This document shows positions 26,005-34,324 of a stretch of DNA of 64,000 nucleotides, piece by piece. Position 1 is the stretch's first letter. Each line of letters begins with the position of its first letter. The notes under the pieces were generated by a model. That model was given only the letters and a program-made list of their open reading frames with translations, ran no database searches and was not told where the DNA came from. A program made the translations under genes and the position numbers. Where the stretch lies: NCBI RefSeq assembly GCF_036021035.1, contig NZ_CP107930.1, positions 5,046,006 through 5,110,005 on the forward strand. Direction: 5' to 3'. The stretch comes from Kineococcus sp. NBC_00420. Its GTDB lineage: Bacteria; Actinomycetota; Actinomycetes; Actinomycetales; Kineococcaceae.

Positions 26005-26556
26005 GTGCCCGGTCTCCGTTCCGCCCTCACCCGCCTCCTCGCGATCGGCGGTCGCGCGGCGCTGCGCGAGCTCGAACGCCAGACCGCCGCGCCCCGGCGG
26101 ACACCCACCTCCGCCGACGCCGGTCGTGAACGTCCCCGTCCGCGTCGCGGCGGTGCCGCGGTGGCCTCCGGCGGGGTGGCGATCGAGTACGCGCCCCGCG
26201 CGGACGGTCGCCCCGACCCGGGCGAGGTCGTCTGGGCGTGGGTGCCCTTCGAGGAGATGGACGGGCGCGGCAAGGACCGCCCGGTGCTCGTCGTCGGCCG
26301 CTCCGGCGACGACCTCGTCGGGCTGATGATGACGAGCAAGGACCACCACGACGGGAGGGACCGGGACCCCGCGGACGGCCGGGTCTGGATCGACGTCGGC
26401 TCCGGCCCCTGGGACCGCCAGGGCCGCCCCAGCGAGGTCCGCGTCGACCGCGTGCTGACCGTCTCCCCGCGCGACGTGCGCCGCGAGGGTTCCGCTCTGG
26501 ACCGCGCCCGCTTCGACGCCGTCGTCGCCGAAGGCCGCCGCCTCCACGGCTGGTGA
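26005..26556 (+). CDS. PemK/MazF-like protein
   Basis: The 183-residue product has a basic, poorly ordered N-terminal part (about 1-60). A domain resembling the PemK/MazF ribonuclease fold follows: GEVVWAWVPFEEMDGRGKDRPVLVVGR, here split as GEVVWAWVPFEEMDG and KDRPVLVVGR, then LVGLMMTSKDHH. It continues WIDVGSGPWD and a DRVLTVSPRDVRREG segment. In toxins of this family the G-x-V-W and KxRPVLVV parts form the core beta-barrel. No antitoxin gene is beside it, and the N-terminal extension is unusual, so a housekeeping or orphan role is possible. The start is GTG 26005. Confidence 0.72.
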   Translation: MPGLRSALTRLLAIGGRAALRELERQTAAPRRTPTSADAGRERPRPRRGGAAVASGGVAIEYAPRADGRPDPGEVVWAWVPFEEMDGRGKDRPVLVVGRSGDDLVGLMMTSKDHHDGRDRDPADGRVWIDVGSGPWDRQGRPSEVRVDRVLTVSPRDVRREGSALDRARFDAVVAEGRRLHGW

Positions 26557-26621
26557 GGCCGCCGGGTCGTGGCGTGGATCCCCGACCGACCGCTCCACGC
26601 AACCCGCTGGACGGGGACGGG

Positions 26622-26627
26622 TAGGGT
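26622..26627 (+). promoter_or_regulatory. candidate -10 element of alaS
   Basis: TAGGGT lies 109 bases before the alaS ATG and gives a leader of about 100 nucleotides containing the C-rich 21-bp repeat. AGGAGG-type pairing (GGAGG at 26724-26728) is the ribosome binding site. Confidence 0.4.
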
Positions 26628-26649
26628 CGATGGCTGTACTGAGCACCAC

Positions 26650-26700
26650 CCCCGCACCACCCCGCCCCACCCCCGCACCACCCCGCCCCACCCCCGCCCC
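26650..26700 (+). repeat. C-rich 21-bp tandem repeat in the alaS leader
   Basis: A unit built from CCCCGCACCACCCCGCCCCA repeats with a period of 21 bases for about 2.4 copies. It is nearly free of G pairs that could form a hairpin, so it should be single-stranded in the mRNA leader. Function is unknown. Confidence 0.7.
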
Positions 26701-26736
26701 ACACGGCAGCAGACCCAGCAGCAGGAGGCACGTCCG

Positions 26737-29418
26737 ATGCAGACGGCAGAGATCCGTCGTCGGTGGCTCGACTTCTTCGAGCGCAAGGGGCACACCATCG
26801 TGCCCAGCGCCTCGCTGGTGTCGACCGACCCGAGCCTCATGTTCACCGTCGCCGGGATGGTGCCGTTCATCCCCTACCTCACCGCTCAGGTGCCCGCGCC
26901 GTACAAGCGCGCGACGAGCGTGCAGAAGTGCCTGCGGACCCTCGACATCGAGGAGGTCGGCAAGACCACCCGGCACGGCACGTTCTTCCAGATGAACGGC
27001 AACTTCTCCTTCGGCGACTACTTCAAGCGCGAGGCCATCACCTTCGCCTGGGAACTGCTGACGACACCCGAGGCCGACGGCGGCCTCGGCTTCGACCCGA
27101 CGCGGCTGTGGACCACGGTCTACCTCGACGACGACGAGGCGTTCCGGCTGTGGCAGGAGATCGGCATGCCCGCCGAGCGCATCCAGCGCCGCGGCAAGGC
27201 CGACAACTACTGGAACACCGGCCAGCCCGGCCCCGGCGGCCCCTGCTCCGAGATCTACTACGACCGCGGTCCCGAGTTCGGCGCCGAGGGCGGCCCCGAG
27301 GCCGACGAGGACCGCTACATCGAGATCTGGAACCTCGTCTTCATGCAGTACCAGCTCTCCGCGGTGCGCTCGAAGGTCGACTTCGACGTCGAGGGCGAGC
27401 TCCCCGCGAAGAACATCGACACCGGCATGGGGCTCGAACGCGTCGCGTTCCTCAAGCAGGGCGTCGACAACATGTACGAGATCGACGAGGTCCGCCCCGT
27501 CCTCGACTACGCGGCGCTCGCGGCCGAGAAGGACTACGGCGCCAACCACGAGGACGACGTCCGCATGCGCGTCGTGGCCGACCACGTCCGCAGCGCCCTC
27601 ATGCTCATCGGCGACGGCGTCACCCCCGGCAACGAGGGCGCGGGCTACGTGCTGCGTCGCCTGATCCGTCGTGCGGTCCGCGCGATGCGCCTGCTCGGCT
27701 TCGAGGACGAGGCGCTGCCGATCCTGCTGCCCGCCTCGATGGAGGTCATGAGCGCCTCCTACCCGGAGCTGCGCACCGACTTCGACCGGATCTCGAAGGT
27801 CGCCTACGCCGAGGAGCAGGCGTTCCGGCGCACCCTCGTCTCCGGCACCGCGATCTTCGAAACGGCTGTGGCGCAGACGAAGGCGGCGGGCGGCTCGACG
27901 CTGACCGGCGACCGCGCGTTCCAGCTGCACGACACCTACGGGTTCCCGATCGACCTCACCCTGGAGATGGCGTCCGAGGCCGGCGTCACCGTCGACGAGC
28001 CGGGCTTCCGCACGTTGATGGCCGAGCAGGTCGGCCGGGCGAAGGCGGACGCGAAGGCGAAGAAGCTCGGCGGGCTGGACCTGTCGATCTACCGCCAGAC
28101 GCTGGAGCAGCTGACCGCGCCGGTCACCTTCACCGGCTACGAGCTCGCCGAGGGCGAGGCGCGGATCTCCGTGGTCCTGCAGGGCGGGGTCTCCACGCCG
28201 TCCGCCCCGACCGGCAGCGACGTCGAGGTCGTCCTCGACCGCACGCCGTTCTACGCCGAGGGCGGTGGCCAGCTCGCCGACCACGGCACGATCACCACGA
28301 CCGGTGGCGCCGTCGTCACCGTCACCGACGTGCAGCAGCCCGTCCGCGGGCTCTACGTCCACAAGGGCAGCGTCACCAGCGGTGAGGTCGTCGCGGGGGA
28401 CGGCGCGCACGCCGTCGTCGACGCGAACCGCCGTCGCGCGGTGAGTCGCGCCCACACCGCGACGCACCTCGTGCACCAGGTCGTGCGCGAGCACCTCGGT
28501 GACACCGCCACCCAGGCCGGGTCGCAGAACGCGCCGGGCCGGATGCGCTTCGACTACCACTCCAGCTCCCAGGTCGCGGCGGCCCTCGTGCGCGACATCG
28601 AGGGCGTCGTCAACGAACGGGTGGCCGACGACCTCCCCGTGTCTGCGGCGATCATGGACCGGGAGTCGGCGCTGAACTCCGGGGCCATGGCCCTCTTCGG
28701 CGAGAAGTACGGCGACAAGGTCCGCGTCGTCTCCATCGGCGAGAACTGGTCCAAGGAACTCTGCGGGGGGACGCACACCCTGACGTCGCAGCAGGTCGGG
28801 CTCGTCTCGATCGTCTCGGAGTCCTCCATCGGCTCCGGTGCGCGCCGCATCGAGGCCCTCGTCGGCACCGACGCGTACGCGTTCCTCACGCGCGAGCACC
28901 TGCTGGTCAACCAGCTCACCGAGGTCGTCAAGGCGCGGCCGGAGGAACTGGCCGACCGCATCGGTTCGCTGCTGACCCGTCTCGGCGACGCCGAGAAGGA
29001 GATCGCGAAGCTGCGCGCGGGCCAGGTCCTCGCGCTCGCCCCGACGATCGCCGCCCACCCCGTCGACAAGTTCGGGGTCCACGTCGTCACCTACGACGCC
29101 GGGACGGTCTCGGCCGACGACCTGCGCACGCTCACCCTCGACGTCAGGTCGCGGCTCGGGGACGAACGGCCCACGGTCGTCGCGATCGCGGGGGTCGCCA
29201 AGGACCGCCCGGTCGTCGTCGTGGCCACCAACGCCGAGGCGCGCCGCTGGGGCGTCAAGGCCGGTGAACTCGTGCGCGGCGCCGCGCAGACCCTCGGCGG
29301 GGGCGGTGGCGGCAAGGACGACCTCGCCCAGGGCGGTGGTCAGGACGCGACCAAGGTCGTGGCCGCGCTGCAGGGGATCGAGGACTTCGTCGGCGCCCGC
29401 GTGACCGGCTCGGTCTGA
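26737..29418 (+). CDS. alaS: alanine-tRNA ligase
   Basis: The 893-residue class II synthetase has standard length. The aminoacylation domain starts MQTAEIRRRWLDFFERKGH and contains TRHGTFFQMNGNFSFGDYF (motif 2 region) and DTGMGLERVAF (motif 3). The editing domain carries the zinc ligands HTATH near 573-577 and CGGTH near 675. A C-terminal DHHA1-type C-Ala domain contains a Gly-rich segment (GGGGGGKDDLAQGGG) and ends IEDFVGARV. ATG 26737 has GGAGG nine bases upstream. ruvX starts three bases after the stop. Confidence 0.97.
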   Translation: MQTAEIRRRWLDFFERKGHTIVPSASLVSTDPSLMFTVAGMVPFIPYLTAQVPAPYKRATSVQKCLRTLDIEEVGKTTRHGTFFQMNGNFSFGDYFKREAITFAWELLTTPEADGGLGFDPTRLWTTVYLDDDEAFRLWQEIGMPAERIQRRGKADNYWNTGQPGPGGPCSEIYYDRGPEFGAEGGPEADEDRYIEIWNLVFMQYQLSAVRSKVDFDVEGELPAKNIDTGMGLERVAFLKQGVDNMYEIDEVRPVLDYAALAAEKDYGANHEDDVRMRVVADHVRSALMLIGDGVTPGNEGAGYVLRRLIRRAVRAMRLLGFEDEALPILLPASMEVMSASYPELRTDFDRISKVAYAEEQAFRRTLVSGTAIFETAVAQTKAAGGSTLTGDRAFQLHDTYGFPIDLTLEMASEAGVTVDEPGFRTLMAEQVGRAKADAKAKKLGGLDLSIYRQTLEQLTAPVTFTGYELAEGEARISVVLQGGVSTPSAPTGSDVEVVLDRTPFYAEGGGQLADHGTITTTGGAVVTVTDVQQPVRGLYVHKGSVTSGEVVAGDGAHAVVDANRRRAVSRAHTATHLVHQVVREHLGDTATQAGSQNAPGRMRFDYHSSSQVAAALVRDIEGVVNERVADDLPVSAAIMDRESALNSGAMALFGEKYGDKVRVVSIGENWSKELCGGTHTLTSQQVGLVSIVSESSIGSGARRIEALVGTDAYAFLTREHLLVNQLTEVVKARPEELADRIGSLLTRLGDAEKEIAKLRAGQVLALAPTIAAHPVDKFGVHVVTYDAGTVSADDLRTLTLDVRSRLGDERPTVVAIAGVAKDRPVVVVATNAEARRWGVKAGELVRGAAQTLGGGGGGKDDLAQGGGQDATKVVAALQGIEDFVGARVTGSV

Positions 29419-29420
29419 GG

Positions 29421-29987
29421 GTGCGGCCAGGCGCCCGACTCGCCGTGGACGTCGGGAGCGTCCGGGTCGGCCTCGCGGCGTGCGACCCTGCAGGCGTGAT
29501 CGCCTCACCCGTGCGGACCCTCGTCCGCGATCCGGAGCGCGACGGCGACGTCGCCGAGATCGCGGCCGAGGCCCGCGCGCGGGCGGCGGTCGAGATCGTC
29601 ATGGGTCTGCCGCTGTCGATGGACGGGTCACAGGGCCCGGCGGCCTTGCGCGCGCTCGACTACGCGGCCAAGATCGTCCGAGCCGTCCCGGAGGTGCCGG
29701 TCCGACTCGTCGACGAGCGGCTGAGCACCGTCGACGCGCACCGGTTGCTGCACGCCGCCGGCAAGAAGGAGAAGCAGTTCCGCGCGGTGGTCGACCAGGC
29801 CGCCGCGGTGGTGCTGCTGCAGTCAGCGTTGGACGCCGAGCGTGCAGGTCACGCGCCCGGACGGGTGATGGAAGGACCGAAGGGGCGCCGCAAGGCCCGC
29901 CACCGCGGGCACGGTGTGACCTCTGAGGGTCAGCAGGCCGCGGAAGGACAGGCACGTCCCGACGCCACGGAGGGCAGGGGCTCATGA
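29421..29987 (+). CDS. ruvX: Holliday junction resolvase-like RuvX (YqgF)
   Basis: This is an RNase H-like fold protein of the YqgF family, linked to rRNA processing and recombination. It has LAVDVGSVRVGLAACD with the first catalytic Asp, IVMGLPLSMDGSQGPAA, and VDERLSTVDAHRLL with the second acidic residue. The core ends near residue 145, and a basic, low-complexity tail of about 40 residues follows. The start is GTG 29421, and the stop overlaps the mltG start by four bases. The alaS-ruvX-mltG-aroE order is the standard actinobacterial arrangement. Confidence 0.92.
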   Translation: MRPGARLAVDVGSVRVGLAACDPAGVIASPVRTLVRDPERDGDVAEIAAEARARAAVEIVMGLPLSMDGSQGPAALRALDYAAKIVRAVPEVPVRLVDERLSTVDAHRLLHAAGKKEKQFRAVVDQAAAVVLLQSALDAERAGHAPGRVMEGPKGRRKARHRGHGVTSEGQQAAEGQARPDATEGRGS

Positions 29988-31090
29988 TGGACCTGATGGA
30001 TCTTCCCGACACCCGCTCGGACGGGTCACGGCGGCGACGCCGCCTCCGCCGCCGACGCGCGCTCGTCGCGATCGTCGCGGCGCTGGCCGTCATCGGGGGC
30101 GGGACGTGGGCGGCCTGGGGCACCCTCGGACCGGTCGTGGCCCACTTCACCGAGAGCGGCGACTGGGACGGCTCGGGCACCGGGAGCGTCGACGTCAAGG
30201 TCGCCAGCGGCGACACCGGCCGGGCCATCGGCCGCACCCTCGTCGACGCGGGCGTGGTGAAGACCCAGAACGCGTTCGTGTCCGCTGCGCAGGCCCAGCC
30301 GAAGTTCTCCGGGATCCAGCCCGGCACCTACCGGCTGAAGGAGCACATGTCCGGCACCGCCGCCGTCGCGCTGATGCTCGACCCGAGCGCCAAGGTCACC
30401 ACCAAGCTGACGATCCCCGAGGGGCTGCGGGCCGAGCAGGTCTACGCGCTGATCGAGAAGAACACCTCCATCGCCGACGCCGACGTCCGTGCGGCGCTGG
30501 CGAACCCGGCCGCGCTCGGTCTGCCGGCGTCCGCGAACGGCAACGTCGAGGGCTACCTCTTCCCCGCGACCTACGACGTCGACCCCGACGAGACCGCCGT
30601 GGAACTGCTCACCGCGATGGTCGCCCAGTCGACGAAGGTGATGGCCGACCTCGGCGTCACCCCCGAGCAGATGCACGACGTCGTGGTCGAGGCGAGCATC
30701 GCGCAGAAGGAGGCGCGCAGCGCCGAGGACATGACCCGGGTGACGCGCGTCCTCGACAACCGGATGGCGATCGGGATGAACCTGCAGCTGGACTCCACGG
30801 TCAGCTACGCGGTGAACTCCTCCAACGTCGTGACGACCACCGCCGAGCAGCGGGCGACCGACTCGCCCTGGAACACCTACCTGCACCCCGGCCTGCCCGC
30901 CGGGCCGATCAGCAACCCCGGCGCGGACGCCCTGCGCGCCGCCCTGGCCCCCGCCGACGGCCCGTGGCTGTTCTTCGTGACGGTGAACCTCGAGACGGGT
31001 GAGACCCGCTTCGCGACCACCATCGAGGAGCACAACGCCAACGTCGCGCTGTTCCAGCAGTACCTGCGGGAGCACCCGGAGGGCAAGTGA
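29984..31090 (+). CDS. mltG: endolytic murein transglycosylase MltG
   Basis: MltG cleaves nascent glycan strands and sets their length. The 368-residue protein has a basic cytoplasmic tail, one membrane helix (about 28-45, LVAIVAALAVIGGGTWAAW), then the LysM-like and YceG domains. The conserved segments are TIPEGLRAEQV, the catalytic Glu region ASIAQKEARS near 238, RVLDNRMAIGMNLQLDSTV and SPWNTYLHPGLPAGPISNPG. The start codon overlaps the ruvX stop by four bases; an alternative in-frame ATG lies one codon later. The length is normal and no domain is missing. Confidence 0.95.
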   Translation: MMDLMDLPDTRSDGSRRRRRLRRRRALVAIVAALAVIGGGTWAAWGTLGPVVAHFTESGDWDGSGTGSVDVKVASGDTGRAIGRTLVDAGVVKTQNAFVSAAQAQPKFSGIQPGTYRLKEHMSGTAAVALMLDPSAKVTTKLTIPEGLRAEQVYALIEKNTSIADADVRAALANPAALGLPASANGNVEGYLFPATYDVDPDETAVELLTAMVAQSTKVMADLGVTPEQMHDVVVEASIAQKEARSAEDMTRVTRVLDNRMAIGMNLQLDSTVSYAVNSSNVVTTTAEQRATDSPWNTYLHPGLPAGPISNPGADALRAALAPADGPWLFFVTVNLETGETRFATTIEEHNANVALFQQYLREHPEGK

Positions 31091-31111
31091 CGTCACGATG
31101 AGGGCCTCACG

Positions 31112-31972
31112 ATGAAGGCCGCGGTCTGCGGTTCCCCCATCCGGCACTCGCTCTCGCCCGCCCTGCACCGCGCGGCGTACGCGGCGCTCGGGCTGGAGGG
31201 GTGGAGCTACGACCTGCTCGAGGTCGACGAGGAGCGGCTGCCGGCCGTGATCGGCGACCTCGACGCCGGCTGGGCCGGGCTCAGCCTCACGATGCCGCTC
31301 AAGCAGGCGGTCGTGCCGCTGGTCGACGAGGTCAGCGACTTCGCCCGCGCCGTCGGCTCCGTCAACACCGTCGTCGTCACCCCTCGACTGGACCGGCGCA
31401 ACACCCCGGGGCGGCGCGGGGTGCGGTTGCGGGCCGAGAACACCGACGTCATCGGTCTGGTGACCGCGCTGGCCGAGGCCGGCGCGTCGCGGATCCGCCG
31501 GGGCGTCGTGCTGGGCGGGGGAGCGACTGCGCGGTCCGCCGTCGTGGCCCTGCTGCAGGCCGGTTGTCCCCGACCCGTCGCCGTGGTCAGGTCCCCCGAC
31601 CGGGCGGCGGAGCTGCGCGGGGTCGCCGCCCGCCTCGGCGGCGAGGTGGAGATCCGCGACTGGTCCGAGCTGGCCGTGGCGTTGTCCGCGGACGTCGTCA
31701 TCTCGACCGTCCCCATCGGCGGCTCGGACGCGATGACCGACGCCGTCCTCGGTGCCTTCCGCCCGGTGTGGTGGCCGCTGCTGCTCGACGTGGTCTACGC
31801 GCCGTGGCCGACCCCCGTCGCGCAACGCTGGGGCGGGGTCGTCGTCGGCGGGTTCGAGATGCTGCTGCACCAGGCCGTCGCCCAGGTGGAGCTGATGACC
31901 GGGCGGGACGGGCCGGTGGAGGCCATGCGTGCGGCCGGGTTGGCGGCGTTGGCGGAGCGGGCGCGCGCCTGA
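31112..31972 (+). CDS. aroE: shikimate dehydrogenase
   Basis: AroE reduces 3-dehydroshikimate to shikimate with NADPH. The 286-residue product starts KAAVCGSPIRHSLSPALH (the shikimate-binding S-x-S). It has the catalytic Lys in LTMPLKQAVVP, AENTDVIG for the paired Asp, and the dinucleotide loop VLGGGATARSAV. The last helices are normal (GFEMLLHQAVAQ). It starts at ATG 31112, 21 bases after mltG. The short gap contains a duplicated TCACGATGA, creating a five-codon frame whose stop overlaps the aroE start. The other aro genes in this window lie 15 kb away, beyond the pilus island. Confidence 0.93.
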   Translation: MKAAVCGSPIRHSLSPALHRAAYAALGLEGWSYDLLEVDEERLPAVIGDLDAGWAGLSLTMPLKQAVVPLVDEVSDFARAVGSVNTVVVTPRLDRRNTPGRRGVRLRAENTDVIGLVTALAEAGASRIRRGVVLGGGATARSAVVALLQAGCPRPVAVVRSPDRAAELRGVAARLGGEVEIRDWSELAVALSADVVISTVPIGGSDAMTDAVLGAFRPVWWPLLLDVVYAPWPTPVAQRWGGVVVGGFEMLLHQAVAQVELMTGRDGPVEAMRAAGLAALAERARA

Positions 31973-31995
31973 TCCACCCTCTCGTGGGGATCAGG
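31968..31995. terminator. hairpin overlapping the aroE stop
   Basis: 31968-31975 pairs perfectly with 31988-31995 around a 12-base loop that could add a few weak pairs. It sits between the convergent aroE and the membrane-protein gene ending at 32007 and may terminate both. Confidence 0.4.
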
Positions 31996-32006
31996 CACGC
32001 CTGTCC

Positions 32007-32645
32007 TCAGGAGGCGGTGAACCGCGCCTGGGAGAGGTCGACGGTGAGCTGCGCGGTCGGCGGGGTCGTGCGGTCCGGGTCGGTGGTCGCGCTGGCCACG
32101 GTCCACACCGCCAGCGTCGCCGGCCCGTCGCCCCAGGCCGCGTCGCGGGCGAAGACGTGCTTGTCGGTCACGGGCCGGTCGACCGCGACGTCCAGGGCCC
32201 CGGTCGCGGGGCACGAGGCGCTGCTCTGCTCCGAGGCCGACGCCGCGAGGGCGTCCGACGTCGCCCACCACGACCCACCGGGGGCGGAGTCGCTCGCGCA
32301 CGAGAGCTGGACGTCGCGACCGGTCGTCGTGGACCAGGTCAGCGCCACCGAGACCGTCCTCGCCGACACGACCACCGACGTTGCCTCCACGCGCACCGCG
32401 CCGTCGTCGACGGAGGCGGTGCGGCCCTCGCCGGGCTGGGTGGTGAGGTCGTACGTCCCGAGCTGGGGGAGGTGCGCACCGGCCTGGGCCACCTCGTGCG
32501 CCTCGCGGGCCGAGCGGACCAGCAACGACGCGATCGTGACCAGGACGCCGACCGCGACGACGGCCGCGATCCCACCCAGCCACACCAGCGGCCCACCCCG
32601 CTGCCGCCGCGTCGTGCCCCGGTCGTCCATCGCCTGCTGACTCAC
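32007..32645 (-). CDS. single-pass membrane protein of unknown function
   Basis: I do not recognise this gene. The 212-residue product has a short basic cytoplasmic tail and one membrane helix (about 18-42, LVWLGGIAAVVAVGVLVTIASLLV). The extracytoplasmic domain of about 165 residues is rich in Thr, Ser, Val and Asp, has two Cys that could form a disulfide (QLSCASD and SASCPAT), and ends LSQARFTAS. Strand-rich composition suggests a beta-sandwich. GTG 32645 begins just before the basic tail. It lies divergent from the pilus island. Confidence 0.6.
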   Translation of the reverse strand: MSQQAMDDRGTTRRQRGGPLVWLGGIAAVVAVGVLVTIASLLVRSAREAHEVAQAGAHLPQLGTYDLTTQPGEGRTASVDDGAVRVEATSVVVSARTVSVALTWSTTTGRDVQLSCASDSAPGGSWWATSDALAASASEQSSASCPATGALDVAVDRPVTDKHVFARDAAWGDGPATLAVWTVASATTDPDRTTPPTAQLTVDLSQARFTAS

Positions 32646-32891
32646 TGCTGTCCCCTCGGGTTCCCTGTCCTGCGTGCGGGCAACAGCTTCCACCCCTCGC
32701 CTGGGAGGTGCCGGACGGGGACCGCGGCGGCGCACGTGACCTTCGTCGCGTCCACCGAGGAGGTGCACCACCCGAACGGGCCAGCGTCGTGATCGTCGCT
32801 CTCAAGGGGGTCCCCACCCCGACCGATGAGCACAGGGGAGTGCTGGAGGTCAGCGCTCTCCTTCGTCGTGGTCGTGTGTGTGGGGAGCGAG

Positions 32892-34310
32892 ATGGACAAC
32901 GCTGGTCAGGGCGGACAGCCCTCGGAGGCTTACGTCCCGGTGAACTTCCGACCGGGCGGGGGCGACGGGGTGCCTTCGGCGCGCCCGAACATCAGCGCGC
33001 TCCTGAAGCAGCTGGAGAGCGACGAGGCCGTGATCGCCGCGCCGCCCGCTCCCGCTCCCCAGGAGTTCCAGCTGGCGCCCGTGGTGGAGGAGGTGCCCCG
33101 GCACTCCTCCGCGCCCCTCGCTGTCCAGCCCGTCGCCCCGGTGCCTGTCGGCGTGCCCGTCGTGGCGCAGCTCGTCCCCGAGGCCCGGACCGAGCACCCC
33201 GAACCCGAGGCGCTCGTGACCTCGGGCGGTGACCCCGACCGCGGCGCGACCGTCCGCATCAACGAGGTCCTCATCCGCGCGCTGGAACTGGGGGCCTCCG
33301 ACGTCCACTTCACCGTCGGGACGCCCCCCTCCGTCCGGGTGTCCGGCGAGGTCGAGCCGATGGACGAGTTCCCGCGGATGACGACGAACGTGCTGCAGGA
33401 GATGATCTACGCGATCCTCACCCAGAAGCAGCGCGAGACCTTCGAGGCCAACCTTGAGCTCGACTTCGCCTACCAGGTGCCCGGGCACTCCCGCTTCCGC
33501 GTCAACGTCTACCGCCAGCGCGAGTCGACCGGGGCGGCGTTCCGCCAGATCCCCTTCGACATCAAACCCCTCGAGGACCTCGGCGTCCCGCCCGTGGTCG
33601 GTTCCTTCGCGAGCCTGCAGCGCGGGTTCGTCCTCGTGACCGGTCCCACCGGTTCCGGGAAGTCGACGACCCTCGCCTCGGTGGTGGACCTCGCGAACCG
33701 GACCCGCAAGGACCACATCATGACCGTCGAGGACCCCATCGAGTTCCTGCACCGGCACAAGAGCTGCATCGTCAACCAACGCGAGGTGGGGGAGGACACC
33801 AAGTCCTTCGCCAACGCGCTGAAGAGCGTGCTGCGCCAGGACCCCGACATCATCCTCGTCGGCGAGATGCGCGACCTCGAGACGATCTCGGTGGCCCTCA
33901 CCGCCGCCGAGACCGGTCACCTCGTCTTCGGCACCCTGCACACCTCCAGCGCCGCCTCCACGATCGACCGCGTCATCGACGTCTTCCCGCCCCACCAGCA
34001 GACCCAGATCCGCACCCAGTTCGCCGGCGCGATCCAGGGGATCGTCTGCCAGACCCTCTGCAAGCGCGCCGACGGCCGTGGCCGCGTCGTGGCCACCGAG
34101 GTGCTCGTCGCCACCCCCGCCATCCGCAACCTCATCCGCGAGGGCAAGACCCACCAGATCGGTTCGGCCATGCAGGCCGGCGCCCAGTTCGGGATGCACA
34201 CCCTCGACCAGCACCTGGCCGAACTCGTGAAGACCCGTCAGATCACCTTTGAACACGGCCTGGAGAAGTGCTCCGCCGCCGACGAGTTCCGTCGCCTGAC
34301 CGGGCGCTGA
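32892..34310 (+). CDS. pilT: type IV pilus retraction ATPase PilT
   Basis: PilT is the hexameric ATPase that depolymerises type IV pili. The 472-residue product has an unusual Pro/Val-rich N-terminal extension of about 120 residues before the normal PilT core (NEVLIRALELGASDVHFTVG). Walker A is VTGPTGSGKSTTLAS near 252, followed by an Asp box VEDPIEFLH. Walker B is DPDIILVGEMRD with the catalytic Glu, and a His box TGHLVFGTLHT follows. The PilT hallmark AIRNLIREGKTHQI near 416 separates it from PilB. ATG 32892 is preceded by GGGGAGCGAG. No PilB is present in the window. Confidence 0.93.
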   Translation: MDNAGQGGQPSEAYVPVNFRPGGGDGVPSARPNISALLKQLESDEAVIAAPPAPAPQEFQLAPVVEEVPRHSSAPLAVQPVAPVPVGVPVVAQLVPEARTEHPEPEALVTSGGDPDRGATVRINEVLIRALELGASDVHFTVGTPPSVRVSGEVEPMDEFPRMTTNVLQEMIYAILTQKQRETFEANLELDFAYQVPGHSRFRVNVYRQRESTGAAFRQIPFDIKPLEDLGVPPVVGSFASLQRGFVLVTGPTGSGKSTTLASVVDLANRTRKDHIMTVEDPIEFLHRHKSCIVNQREVGEDTKSFANALKSVLRQDPDIILVGEMRDLETISVALTAAETGHLVFGTLHTSSAASTIDRVIDVFPPHQQTQIRTQFAGAIQGIVCQTLCKRADGRGRVVATEVLVATPAIRNLIREGKTHQIGSAMQAGAQFGMHTLDQHLAELVKTRQITFEHGLEKCSAADEFRRLTGR

Positions 34311-34324
34311 GAGAGGACAGACTG

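Noticed and set aside
26630-26995. uORF overlapping the alaS start
   Set aside because: It starts two bases after the -10 box, has no ribosome binding site and encodes only the C-rich repeat and an out-of-frame alaS shadow.
25906-29508. 1200-codon minus-strand frame opposite alaS
   Set aside because: Antisense shadow produced by the high third-position GC of alaS; no recognisable domain.
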